Source: Syntrophomonadaceae bacterium
GTDB taxonomy: Bacteria; Bacillota; Syntrophomonadia; Syntrophomonadales; Syntrophomonadaceae
Length of the DNA: 39,188 nt
Reading direction: 5' to 3'
NCBI GenBank assembly: GCA_012522705.1
Contig: JAAYJY010000176.1
Span: 1-39,188, forward strand
Shown here piece by piece: positions 17,234-25,816 of this stretch (the stretch's first letter is position 1; every line of letters begins with the position of its first letter). The notes below the pieces were generated by a model that did not search any database, was not told where the DNA came from, and saw nothing but the letters and a program-made list of their open reading frames with translations. Both the position numbers and the translations under genes were made by a program.

Positions 17234-18256
17234 ATGACTAAAGAGAAGATGGCTTCTTACTTGTGGGGTTTGCCGGAACAGTTTGCAGCCATTCTCCCGC
17301 AGGGCGTCCAACTACCGCCAAGTTATAAACGGGAATATCGCCACATATTGGTGTCGGGTCTGGGCGGTTCAGCCATTGGCGGCGACGTACTGCGCACCTA
17401 TGCTCAGACTCAGGCTGCGATTCCAGTAGTGGTCAATCGGGATTACGACCTCCCCGCCTTTATCGGTGATCAGAGCCTGGTTCTGGTTGTCAGCTATTCA
17501 GGGAACACTGAGGAGACCCTTGGTGCCTACCGCCAGGCACGTGAAAAGGGAGCGACTCTAATAGTTGTCACCAGCGGCGGCAAACTTGCCGATTGGGCCC
17601 GTGACGATAACGTTGCAGTGGTCATCATCCCGGGAGGATTATCACCCCGGGCGGCTACCGGCTATCTGTTTACTCCGTTGGCCTTGATTCTCCAGGATCT
17701 GGGCATAATGAAGGGGGCAGAGGAGGATATTAAGGAGGTGATCGAGGTTCTGCAGGCTATGCGGCAGGCCATCGGTCCCGATACCCCTTGGGAAGGAAAT
17801 ACAGCCCGGCAGATAGCCCGGGACTTAAAGGGACGCCTACCATTGATTTGGGGCAGTACCGGGCATTCCGAAATTGCTGCCTTGCGCTGGAAGACCCAGA
17901 TCAATGAGAATGCCAAATGTCCGGTATTTTACAATCTCTTCCCGGAACTGAATCATAACGAAATAGTGGGGTTTGAAGTCCCGGAGGAAATCCTATCCTA
18001 TATAGTAGTAGTAATGCTGCGTGATCCCGAAGATCATATCCAGGTTAAGAAGCGTATGGATATCAGCAAGCAGATAATTCAGGATAAGGTGGCAAAAATA
18101 GTGGAGGTAGATAGCCAAGGCCAAGGGTTTCTGGCCCGGTTTTATTCACTGGCTTACCTGGGCGATTACGTAAGCTTCTACCTGGCCGAAGAGTATGGCA
18201 TTAATCCCACCCCGGTTGCGAGTATAGACTTTTTGAAGAGTGAATTGAACCGGTGA
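17234..18256 (+). CDS. Bifunctional phosphoglucose/phosphomannose isomerase
   Basis: This 340-residue SIS-domain sugar isomerase interconverts glucose-6-P or mannose-6-P with fructose-6-P. It feeds the glycolytic genes encoded a few kilobases downstream. The first SIS motif is GLGGSAIGGD (about 42-51) and the substrate phosphate loop is SYSGNTEET. The conserved ATGYLFTPL and the ELNHNEIVGFE segment (catalytic Glu/His region) mark the PgI/PMI family (TIGR02128 type) rather than classical Pgi. ATG 17234 is preferred, with AAAGGTGG at 17217-17224; a longer reading from GTG 17186 would overlap the upstream hairpin and add no family similarity. A promoter for rapZ lies just after the stop. Confidence 0.9.
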   Translation: MTKEKMASYLWGLPEQFAAILPQGVQLPPSYKREYRHILVSGLGGSAIGGDVLRTYAQTQAAIPVVVNRDYDLPAFIGDQSLVLVVSYSGNTEETLGAYRQAREKGATLIVVTSGGKLADWARDDNVAVVIIPGGLSPRAATGYLFTPLALILQDLGIMKGAEEDIKEVIEVLQAMRQAIGPDTPWEGNTARQIARDLKGRLPLIWGSTGHSEIAALRWKTQINENAKCPVFYNLFPELNHNEIVGFEVPEEILSYIVVVMLRDPEDHIQVKKRMDISKQIIQDKVAKIVEVDSQGQGFLARFYSLAYLGDYVSFYLAEEYGINPTPVASIDFLKSELNR

Positions 18257-18292
18257 TTCGCCGGGGAAAGGGCATATTATCTTAAATGTATC

Positions 18293-18301
18293 TGCTATAA
18301 T
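18293..18301 (+). promoter_or_regulatory. Extended -10 promoter for rapZ-whiA-rpoN
   Basis: TGCTATAAT is a perfect extended -10 element, about 70 bases before the rapZ start. The -35 region is weak, which is typical of extended -10 promoters. The same nine bases occur in front of cggR. Confidence 0.55.
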
Positions 18302-18371
18302 ATAGGTTAGCGGTGGTTTCTTATAATAAACCGAGGGCGGCGTGACTCACAGGGAAGGGAGGGCACGGGCA

Positions 18372-19259
18372 GTGAATGAAGACAATCAAGAGCTGCATGT
18401 AGTAATAATAACCGGGCTATCCGGAGCTGGGAAGACCCAAACGATCAATTGCCTGGAGGACATGGATTACTATTGTGTGGACAATATGCCCCCGGCTCTG
18501 CTGAGAAAGTTCATCGAACTTAGTATGCAATCGGAAGGTAAGATCGATAAAGTTGCCCTGGTCATCGATGTTCGCGGCGGGGATTTCTTCCACAACCTTT
18601 CCCAGGCCTTAAATGAGCTGGAAGAAAGCCAAATAGCCTATGAAATACTATTCCTGGAAGCATCCGATGAGGTATTGGTAAGAAGGTTCAAGGAATCACG
18701 CCGGCGCCATCCCCTGGCGCCCCAGGACCGCCTGCTGGATGCCATTCGCATGGAACGTAATATATTGGAGGAACTCCGCGGCCGGGCCAACGTCATCTTG
18801 GATACTTCGGACACCACACCCCGAGTGCTCAAAGAAAAGCTTAATGATCTATACAGTGAGCGAGAAACCGGTAATTTTGCCATCCATGTAGTTTCCTTTG
18901 GCTACAAAATGGGCATTCCGCTGGATTGTGACATCATGATGGACGTCAGGTTCCTTCCCAACCCGTTTTATGACCCTGCGATGACTACCCAGACCGGTAT
19001 GGATGATGAGGTGGTCGACTATGTAATGCAATCGCCCATAACTAAATCATTTGTACGGCGATATATGAATATTCTAAAGTTTTTGATACCTCACTATATT
19101 CAGGAGGGCAAGACCAACCTTGCTATTTCTATCGGTTGTACCGGGGGACAACACCGTTCGGTGGTTTTGGCCAACTATCTAGGTAACCAACTGACCAAAC
19201 TGGGCTACGATGTCATGGTTCGGCACAGGGATTTGGCACGTTACAAGAAGGATGCCTGA
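18372..19259 (+). CDS. rapZ: RapZ/YvcJ family nucleotide-binding protein
   Basis: This 295-residue P-loop protein is of the RapZ/YvcJ family. In Escherichia coli RapZ is an RNA-binding adaptor controlling GlmZ decay; in Bacillus YvcJ hydrolyses nucleotides and affects competence. Walker A is GLSGAGKT (15-22). The Walker B-like DVRGGDFF, the ASDEVLVRRFKESRRRHPL stretch and the C-terminal GCTGGQHRSV motif are all present. GTG 18372 is chosen because AAGGGAGG (18355-18362) sits 9 bases upstream. An in-frame GTG at 18342 would add 10 residues outside the family. Its stop overlaps the whiA ATG. In many Bacillota yvcK (mgfK) sits between rapZ and whiA, but it is absent here. Confidence 0.95.
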   Translation: MNEDNQELHVVIITGLSGAGKTQTINCLEDMDYYCVDNMPPALLRKFIELSMQSEGKIDKVALVIDVRGGDFFHNLSQALNELEESQIAYEILFLEASDEVLVRRFKESRRRHPLAPQDRLLDAIRMERNILEELRGRANVILDTSDTTPRVLKEKLNDLYSERETGNFAIHVVSFGYKMGIPLDCDIMMDVRFLPNPFYDPAMTTQTGMDDEVVDYVMQSPITKSFVRRYMNILKFLIPHYIQEGKTNLAISIGCTGGQHRSVVLANYLGNQLTKLGYDVMVRHRDLARYKKDA

Positions 19260-20197
19260 TGAGTTTTTCCCATGATGCTCGGAATGAAATAGCCCGGATA
19301 ATACCGGAGAAGAGATGTTGCCAGATAGCTGAGCTTTCTGCCCTGGTAGGAATGCGGGCCGATATCAGCCCTAACCGAGATGGCGTACTGACACTTTACA
19401 CTACCATGGAGAATGCAGCCCAGGCGCGCAAGGCTTATACCCTGCTGAAAGACACCTTCGGACTGTCTTCAACGGTCCACATCCTGCAAAAGAAACGGTT
19501 CAAGAAATCCCGGATATATCGGGTAGAAACCCCACTTGACAGCGCCGAGGGATCTGTTCTTCTGCAGGAACTGGGGCAGTTGGGGTCCGAGATCAAACGG
19601 CAGGTGCACTGGAAGGCGATAAGAAAGAACTGCTGCAAACGTGCATTTTTACGGGGGGTGTTTACCAGCAGCGGCTTCGTCAACAGACCCGAGGGTAATT
19701 ACCACCTGGAAATTGTATTCAATGATTCACGGATGGCCGCTGATGTGTTGAAGGTCATGAATAAACTGGATTTGGATGCGCGGTTGACCGAGCGCAAGAA
19801 CAATCTGCTGATATACATTAAGGAAAGCGAAAGGATTGTAGATTTTCTCCGATTAGTAGAGGCTAGCAATGCCCTTCTCGATTTTGAGAATGTAAGGATT
19901 ATCAAATCCATGCGCAACCAGGTGAACCGGCAGGTAAACTGCGAGACCGCCAACCTGGGAAAGACCATTGACGCTTCAGTCCGTCAGGTCGAGATGATTA
20001 AGAGAATTGTGGCCAGAGTAGGGGTCAAAGGCATTTCCCCCCATTTACGGGAATTGGCAATGCTGCGACTGGATCACCCCGACAGTTCCCTCAAAGAACT
20101 AGGCTTGATGCTGGATCCCCCCCTCACCAAATCTGGAGTCGCCTACCGTATGGCCAAGTTGGAGAAGGTCTCCGACACCATCGATCAATTAGAATGA
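19259..20197 (+). CDS. whiA: DNA-binding protein WhiA
   Basis: This 312-residue protein has an N-terminal LAGLIDADG-homing-endonuclease-like fold (starting MSFSHDARNEIARI; AFLRGVFTSSGFVN) that has lost nuclease residues. A C-terminal helix-turn-helix follows (SLKELGLMLDPPLTKSGVAYR). WhiA is a sporulation regulator in actinobacteria and affects division and chromosome segregation in Bacillus. In this operon it sits between rapZ and rpoN. The ATG shares one base with the rapZ stop and has AAGGATG upstream, so translational coupling is likely. Confidence 0.95.
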   Translation: MSFSHDARNEIARIIPEKRCCQIAELSALVGMRADISPNRDGVLTLYTTMENAAQARKAYTLLKDTFGLSSTVHILQKKRFKKSRIYRVETPLDSAEGSVLLQELGQLGSEIKRQVHWKAIRKNCCKRAFLRGVFTSSGFVNRPEGNYHLEIVFNDSRMAADVLKVMNKLDLDARLTERKNNLLIYIKESERIVDFLRLVEASNALLDFENVRIIKSMRNQVNRQVNCETANLGKTIDASVRQVEMIKRIVARVGVKGISPHLRELAMLRLDHPDSSLKELGLMLDPPLTKSGVAYRMAKLEKVSDTIDQLE

Positions 20198-20205
20198 GGT
20201 AATGT

Positions 20206-21612
20206 ATGCGTCTTACTAATGACATCTTTCTGGAGCAACAGCAAAAACTGGTTATGACCCCCGAATTGCGACTGGCCATAGCCATTCTGCAAATGTCGAC
20301 CATGGAATTGGAAGAGTACGCCCAACAGGAGTTGAATGAGAATCCTCTTTTGGATGTGCAGGAACCGGAGGAACCAAGTGGAGACTCGGCCGCTGAAAAC
20401 GCGGAGGCTGGCTCAAATGGTGACCTGGAACCAACCACCAGCATGGAAGAATGGGCTGATTATTACCATGATCGGGATATCGGCTATTCCGCTGGAGATC
20501 GCGAAGACAAGTCCTACGATAATTTCCTCACCAAACGGCCTACTTTATACGAACATTTGCAGTTTCAACTTCGCCTGGTCTGTAAGGAGATCGAGGATGA
20601 GGAAGTCGGTTTGTACATTATAGGTAATATCGACGATAATGGCTATCTCTGCGTCAGTCGGGAGGAAATGGCGTTCCAAACGGGGGCTTCTCCAGAAAGA
20701 GTGGACCGGGTTCTGGGTCTGGTGCAATCCTTCCATCCCCATGGAGTTGGCGCATTCACTCTGCAAGAATCACTTATGATTCAACTTCGCTACTTTGGCA
20801 AAGAAGATTCCCTGGCCGAAAAAATAATCTATGAGCATCTTGATGACCTGGCCCAGGGGAGGCTAGCCAAGATATCCCAAGCAGTGGGTATATCAGTCCA
20901 ACAAGTGCAGGGAGTCTGTGACATAATCCGCACCCTCGATCCCAAACCAGGCCTGCAGTACAGTTCCGACGACGAGATCAAGTACATCATCCCGGATGCT
21001 ATCGTGGAAAAAATAGAAGGCCAATATGTGGTAGTTCTCAATGACAACGCCTCGCCCCGTTTGGTGGTAAACCGACTGTATAAAAGTATGATGCGCAAAC
21101 CGGGACAATTCAGCGACGAAGCCCGGAAGTATCTGGGCGACAAAATGAACTCGGCCATTTGGCTGATCCGCAGCATCGAACAGCGCCGCCGAACCCTGGA
21201 CAAGGTGATACGCTGCATTGTGGATATTCAAACTGACTTTTTGGATCAGGGTATCAAATATCTCAAACCGCTTACTTTGAAGCAGGTCGCAGACCTTATA
21301 GAAGTACATGAGTCGACAGTCAGCAGAGCGACGTCGAAGAAATATATCCAGACCCCGCAGGGGCTATTTGAGCTTAAGTTCTTCTTTGGCAGCGGGATCA
21401 GTACCAGCGTTGGCACCGATAAAGTATCCGCCAAGAGTATAAAAAGGATGCTCGAAGAGATAATCACGGGAGAGGATCCCGCCCGACCCATCAGCGACCA
21501 GGCCATAGTAGCTAAATTACAGGACGAGGGAATCGATATCTCGCGGCGGACAGTTGCCAAATACCGGGGGGAAATGGGTATACCGGCAACCTCAGCCCGC
21601 AAGAGATATTAG
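20206..21612 (+). CDS. rpoN: RNA polymerase sigma-54 factor, RpoN
   Basis: This 468-residue alternative sigma factor needs AAA+ activators to open promoters at -24/-12. The N-terminal activator-interacting region is glutamine- and leucine-rich (LEQQQKLVMTPELRLAIAILQMS), followed by an acidic linker (about 45-100). The core-binding domain comes next, then the helix-turn-helix (TLKQVADLIEVHESTVSRA). The RpoN box near the C terminus reads SRRTVAKYR, close to the canonical ARRTVAKYR. The ATG is 8 bases after the whiA stop, in the rapZ-whiA-rpoN unit. No activator gene is in the window. Confidence 0.97.
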   Translation: MRLTNDIFLEQQQKLVMTPELRLAIAILQMSTMELEEYAQQELNENPLLDVQEPEEPSGDSAAENAEAGSNGDLEPTTSMEEWADYYHDRDIGYSAGDREDKSYDNFLTKRPTLYEHLQFQLRLVCKEIEDEEVGLYIIGNIDDNGYLCVSREEMAFQTGASPERVDRVLGLVQSFHPHGVGAFTLQESLMIQLRYFGKEDSLAEKIIYEHLDDLAQGRLAKISQAVGISVQQVQGVCDIIRTLDPKPGLQYSSDDEIKYIIPDAIVEKIEGQYVVVLNDNASPRLVVNRLYKSMMRKPGQFSDEARKYLGDKMNSAIWLIRSIEQRRRTLDKVIRCIVDIQTDFLDQGIKYLKPLTLKQVADLIEVHESTVSRATSKKYIQTPQGLFELKFFFGSGISTSVGTDKVSAKSIKRMLEEIITGEDPARPISDQAIVAKLQDEGIDISRRTVAKYRGEMGIPATSARKRY

Positions 21613-21641
21613 AACATTATGGGAAATGGACCATAATACTG

Positions 21642-21650
21642 TGCTATAAT
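21642..21650 (+). promoter_or_regulatory. Extended -10 promoter for the cggR-gapA operon
   Basis: TGCTATAAT lies about 91 bases before the cggR start and just after rpoN. Transcription would start near 21657 and run through the palindromic operator at 21694. The -35 region is poor. Confidence 0.6.
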
Positions 21651-21693
21651 ATTTGATGAAGAATATAAATCGAAGTAAAGGCATAATCTTGCT

Positions 21694-21709
21694 GGGACAA
21701 AATTGTCCC
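21694..21709. promoter_or_regulatory. Putative CggR operator
   Basis: GGGACAAAATTGTCCC is a perfect 16-bp palindrome between the promoter and the cggR start. The Bacillus subtilis CggR operator is built of GGGAC-N6-TGTC repeats. Here one site reads GGGAC-N5-TGTC on both strands, so the half-site matches but the geometry is a single palindrome. It lies downstream of the start site, consistent with autorepression relieved by fructose-1,6-bisphosphate. Confidence 0.65.
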
Positions 21710-21740
21710 TTATAGATATATTTAAACCAGGGGTTATTAC

Positions 21741-22775
21741 ATGGATAGACTTTTTTCGCTTATCGAGCGGTTTGCCCCCGAGGTAATGGAAATACTGACT
21801 GATCGATACAAGATCCTGAGGCAGGTTTTGTATAACCAACCCATTGGCCGCCGCCAGTTGGCACTTAACGTGGACCAGACCGAGAGAATGGTGCGTACCG
21901 AGGTTGATCTGCTGAAAACCCGTGGAGCATTGCAGACTACTCCGGCAGGGATCATGCTCACCGCTTACGGGGAAGAGATGCTGCGGGAGATAGACGAATA
22001 TGTGCCTTGGTTGTTGAACACCCAAACCTTGAGTGAGCGGCTGAAAGAACGATTCCATCTTCAAGAAGTAATTATCGTTCCGGGCGATTCGTTTCAAAAT
22101 GAGTTTATCAAACATGATTTGGGCCGGGCGGGAGCTGAATTCTTGTTTAGAAAGCTCCGGCCCCCCTGTACCTTGGCGGTGACTGGGGGGACCACTCTGG
22201 CTCAGGTAGCAGATCAGATGCGGGAAGATGTGAATCTCCACCAGGTTTGTGTAGTGCCAGCCAGAGGGGGATTGGGCGAAAAAGTCGAACAGCAGGCTGG
22301 TAATATTGCAGCCAAGATAGCCAATCGCATAGGGGGACAATATCGACTCCTGCATATCCCCGACATCCTTGAGGAGAGCACCGCAGCAGTCCTTAAGAAA
22401 GACATACATATAAGCGAAGTTGTCAAGATCATAAAATCTGCTGATATCCTTATGCATGGGATCGGGCCCGCTATTGATATGGCCATCAAACGCGAGCTAT
22501 CTCCTGCGGAAGTGGAATATTTGCAGAAAAATGAGGCTATGGGTGAAGCGCTTCGATATTATTACGACCGGAGGGGTAAAATAATATTCGAGATCCCCGG
22601 TATTGGCTTGGAAGGGGCGGATTTGAGCAATATCCCTTTGATAATAGCCATTGCCGGTGGCAGCAACAAGGCGCCGGCAATTGAGGCAGTCTTAAGAAAC
22701 GGCATCGAAAAGGTGCTGATAACCGATGAGGGCGCAGCCCAAAAAATTATCTATGGAAAGGATGATGGTTGTTAA
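21741..22775 (+). CDS. cggR: Central glycolytic genes regulator CggR (SorC family)
   Basis: This 344-residue SorC/DeoR-type repressor has an N-terminal winged helix (about 20-75, IGRRQLALNVDQTERMVRTEV) and a C-terminal sugar-phosphate-binding domain (VTGGTTLAQVADQM; VVPARGGLGEKVE; IIAIAGGSNKAPAIEAVL). In Bacillus, CggR represses its own operon and fructose-1,6-bisphosphate releases it. The gene heads gapA-pgk-tpiA-gpmI-eno, the classical target operon, and a matching palindrome lies 32 bases upstream of its ATG. Its stop shares one base with the gapA ATG. It is complete. Confidence 0.95.
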   Translation: MDRLFSLIERFAPEVMEILTDRYKILRQVLYNQPIGRRQLALNVDQTERMVRTEVDLLKTRGALQTTPAGIMLTAYGEEMLREIDEYVPWLLNTQTLSERLKERFHLQEVIIVPGDSFQNEFIKHDLGRAGAEFLFRKLRPPCTLAVTGGTTLAQVADQMREDVNLHQVCVVPARGGLGEKVEQQAGNIAAKIANRIGGQYRLLHIPDILEESTAAVLKKDIHISEVVKIIKSADILMHGIGPAIDMAIKRELSPAEVEYLQKNEAMGEALRYYYDRRGKIIFEIPGIGLEGADLSNIPLIIAIAGGSNKAPAIEAVLRNGIEKVLITDEGAAQKIIYGKDDGC

Positions 22776-23782
22776 TGGCAGTCAAATTCTCTATCAATGG
22801 CTTTGGCCGCATAGGTCGATTAGTGGCCCGTGCCGCCATGGCCAGGGATGATCTGGAACTGGTAGCCGTAAACGATCTGGGAGCTCCCAGAGGGGGAGCG
22901 CATCTATTCAAGTATGACTCTATTCACGGTACTTTTCCCGGGGATGTGGCAGTTGAAAATGATGTGATATATAGTGCCGGCAGAAGCTTCCGTTACCTGT
23001 CGGAGAAAGAACCTGAAAAATTGCCATGGAAGGACCTCGGGGTGGAGATAGTGGTGGAAGGCACCGGCCGATTCAGGAGTAAGGAGAAAGCCTCCAAGCA
23101 TCTCACCGCTGGCGCCGCCCGGGTAATTATAACCGCCCCAGGCCAGAATGCAGATTTGACCGTGGTAATGGGGGTCAATAATCACAAGTATGATCCCACC
23201 AGTCACCACATCCTATCCAACGCATCCTGCACTACCAACTGCCTGGCTCCGGTGTCCATGGTCCTGGTCAAAGAGTTCGGTATTGTAAAAGGCATGATGA
23301 ACACCATCCATTCCTACACCAATGACCAGCGGGTATTGGATTTGGAGCACGATGACCTGCGCCGGGCCCGGGCTGCCGCTCTGTCTATGATCCCCACCAC
23401 AACTGGGGCAGCCAGTGCTATCGGTCTGGTCATACCGGAACTGGAAGGCAAACTCGATGGCTTGTCAATACGGGTACCTACTCCCAATGTCTCCTTGCTG
23501 GACCTAACGGTGGAGTTGGAGAAAAGCACCACGGTCACGGCTATCAACGAGGCATATAGAAATGCCGCGGCAACCTATCTTAAAGGCATATTAAAATATA
23601 CCGAGGTTCCGTTGGTCTCCCACGACTATAACGACGAGGAGCATTCCGCGGTTGTCGATGGCCTATTAACCATGATGATGGGCGACAGAATGGCCAAGGT
23701 GATTGCCTGGTACGACAATGAGTGGGCTTATTCCCTGAGGGTGTTAGATCTGGCCGCCTATATCGCCGGGCGGGGCATGTAA
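22775..23782 (+). CDS. gapA: Glyceraldehyde-3-phosphate dehydrogenase, type I
   Basis: This 335-residue enzyme oxidises glyceraldehyde-3-P to 1,3-bisphosphoglycerate with NAD+. The Rossmann motif is NGFGRIGR (8-15). The catalytic cysteine is C152 in SNASCTTNCLAP, and the partner histidine lies in HSYTNDQRVLD. The residues after the second strand (VNDLGAPRGG) keep the Asn-Asp pair expected for NAD+ use. ATG 22775 is preferred over upstream TTG 22769, with AAAGGATG before it and overlap with the cggR stop. It is the first enzyme gene of the CggR operon. Confidence 0.97.
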   Translation: MAVKFSINGFGRIGRLVARAAMARDDLELVAVNDLGAPRGGAHLFKYDSIHGTFPGDVAVENDVIYSAGRSFRYLSEKEPEKLPWKDLGVEIVVEGTGRFRSKEKASKHLTAGAARVIITAPGQNADLTVVMGVNNHKYDPTSHHILSNASCTTNCLAPVSMVLVKEFGIVKGMMNTIHSYTNDQRVLDLEHDDLRRARAAALSMIPTTTGAASAIGLVIPELEGKLDGLSIRVPTPNVSLLDLTVELEKSTTVTAINEAYRNAAATYLKGILKYTEVPLVSHDYNDEEHSAVVDGLLTMMMGDRMAKVIAWYDNEWAYSLRVLDLAAYIAGRGM

Positions 23783-23873
23783 CTGATGATGGGCCCGGAA
23801 GCCTGCAAGTATGACTCTGTATAACCTTTTAATAGTTGCGCTGGTTTAACCAACACCGGAGGAGGACGATGAA

Positions 23874-25045
23874 TTGAGAACTATCCGAGATATCGAGCTT
23901 AATGGCAAGAGGGTGTTGATGCGGGTCGATTTCAATGTACCCATGAATGCTGAGGGCAAGATAATCGATGATACCAAAATGACTGCAGCTATCCCTAGCA
24001 TAAACTACCTGCTCGAACACGGAGCACGCTTGGTATTGATGAGTCATCTGGGTCGTCCCAATGCTAAACCGGACCCTGCTTTCAGTCTTAGACCGGTAGC
24101 GGTGTGTTTAGGGGAACTGCTCCAGACAAATGTCATAATGGCCGGTGATTGCATCGGGCCGGCGGTGGAAGCTATGGCCGCTACATTAGGCCCGGGACAG
24201 GTCATGATGTTGGAAAACGTCCGCTTCCATGGCGGCGAGGAAGAAAACGATCCGGGATTTTCCCGGCAACTGGCCAGACTTGGTGACGTCTTCGTAAATG
24301 ATGCCTTTGGGAGCGCCCACCGGGCTCATTCCTCCACAGTTGGGATAGCAGATTATCTCCCGGCTTATGCCGGATTCCTGCTGGAGACGGAAGTCAAAAT
24401 GCTCAGGCAGGTCCTCGAGTATCCTCAAGCTCCCCGGATGGCCATACTGGGAGGGGCCAAGGTTAAGGATAAGTTGGGTTTGATCAGGAATTTGCTCAGC
24501 AGGTTCGACATTCTTTTGGTAGCGGGGGGGATCGGCAACACCTTTTTGGCCGCTCGGGGCAGGAAGATCGGCAAATCATTGCACGAAGCTGAGTTTTTGA
24601 GGAATGCGATGATATACTGGACATCGCTGCCAGAAAGCGCAAGTATATTCTGATGCCGGTAGACGCTGTGGTGGCAGACAAGATATCGGCAGATGCCCAA
24701 TACAAAGTCGTTGACATTGACCAGATCCCCGAAGACATGCTGATAGCAGATATCGGGCCCAAGACCGTCACGGGTTTTGCCATGGCTATCGGGAAGGCCA
24801 AGACCATCATCTGGAATGGTCCGGTGGGCGTTTACGAATATCCCCAATTTGCCAATGGCACTGAAGCTATTGCCAAAGCGATAGCCGCTTCTGCGGCGAT
24901 CAGTGTCATCGGTGGAGGAGACTCGGCGGCGGCTATAATGAAAATGGGTTTGGAGAAGGACATCACCCACATATCTACCGGGGGCGGCGCAACCCTGGAA
25001 TTTCTGGAGGGGATAGAGCTGCCTGGGGTTAAGATTTGCGAATAA
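23874..25045 (+). CDS. pgk: Phosphoglycerate kinase, interrupted by a one-base frameshift
   Basis: This enzyme transfers phosphate from 1,3-bisphosphoglycerate to ADP. The N-terminal part (RTIRDIELNGKRVLMRVDFN; SHLGRPNAKPDP; AILGGAKVKDKLGLI) runs to about 24598. The frame then breaks, and the C-terminal part continues one frame back (DDILDIAAKRKYILMP-type segment, PVDAVVADKI, GGGDSAAAIMKMG, STGGGATLEFLEG). The two parts sum to about 390 residues, the normal length. Adding one T to the TTTTT run at 24594-24598 restores one continuous frame. The start is TTG 23874 with AGGAGG 8 bases upstream; an ATG at 23869 opens only a two-codon frame. Downstream genes of the operon are intact. Confidence 0.9.
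24594..24598 (+). other. Frameshift point in pgk at a T run
   Basis: Codons read GAG TTT TTG AGG AAT in the upstream frame. With one more T they would read GAG TTT TTT GAG GAA TGC, joining the downstream frame. It is not a standard X-XXY-YYZ slippery heptamer, so a homopolymer-length error or a real deletion is more likely than programmed frameshifting. Confidence 0.8.
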
Positions 25046-25057
25046 AGGGAAAGGTTC

Positions 25058-25816
25058 ATGGAAATGAAGAGACTGATGATTGCCGCCAACTGGAAAATGA
25101 ATAAGACTGTTGCTGAAGCAGCCGCGTATATAAAAGACTTAGGGCCAAGATTGGCTGGTTGGGACCGGGTGGAGGTGGTAATCTGCCCTCCATTTACATG
25201 CCTGGCTTATTTAAGCGATGCACTGAAACATACCGAACTCCAACTGGGAGCCCAGAATCTGTTTTGGGAGCCAAAGGGTGCTTTTACCGGTGAGATTTCA
25301 GCCGAGATGTTACTCGATATGGGCTGCCGCTACGTTATCATTGGGCATTCGGAACGGCGACAAATGATGGGTGAGAGCGACCAGGATATCAATCGCAAAC
25401 TCGGTTCGGCTGGCGGTGCCGGATTGATACCTATATTTTGTGTGGGTGAGACCTTGCCGGAGAGGGAAGACAGCCAAACCCGGAATGTAGTCCAACGGCA
25501 ATTGGAACAAGGCCTGGCAGGGCTGGATTTGCAGGAACTGGTGATCGCTTATGAACCGGTGTGGGCGATTGGAACCGGACTCAATGCCAGTCCGGCAGAT
25601 GCCCAGGATACGTGTAAATATATCAGGGATTGTCTGGGCAGGCACAGAGATGAGTCATGGGCCGCTGCGGTTCCCATCCTTTATGGCGGCAGCGTCACTG
25701 CCCTGAATATTCAGAGCTTCGTGGAACAGCCGGATATCAACGGTGCCCTGGTAGGTGGAGCCAGTCTGGATCCGGAACACTTTGCCAGAATTGTGAGGTT
25801 GAATATGGATGCCTGA
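25058..25816 (+). CDS. tpiA: Triosephosphate isomerase
   Basis: This 252-residue TIM-barrel enzyme interconverts dihydroxyacetone phosphate and glyceraldehyde-3-P. The catalytic lysine lies in AANWKMN (near residue 13), the histidine in IIGHSERRQ, and the glutamate in AYEPVWAIGTG. The phosphate-gripping end reads YGGSV ... NGALVGGASL. AAAGG precedes ATG 25058. Its last codons overlap the gpmI start by 8 bases, implying coupled translation. Confidence 0.97.
   Translation: MEMKRLMIAANWKMNKTVAEAAAYIKDLGPRLAGWDRVEVVICPPFTCLAYLSDALKHTELQLGAQNLFWEPKGAFTGEISAEMLLDMGCRYVIIGHSERRQMMGESDQDINRKLGSAGGAGLIPIFCVGETLPEREDSQTRNVVQRQLEQGLAGLDLQELVIAYEPVWAIGTGLNASPADAQDTCKYIRDCLGRHRDESWAAAVPILYGGSVTALNIQSFVEQPDINGALVGGASLDPEHFARIVRLNMDA

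Noticed and set aside
24591..24602. Programmed -1 frameshift in pgk
   Set aside because: No canonical slippery heptamer in the zero frame and no obvious downstream stimulator; a missing T explains it more simply.
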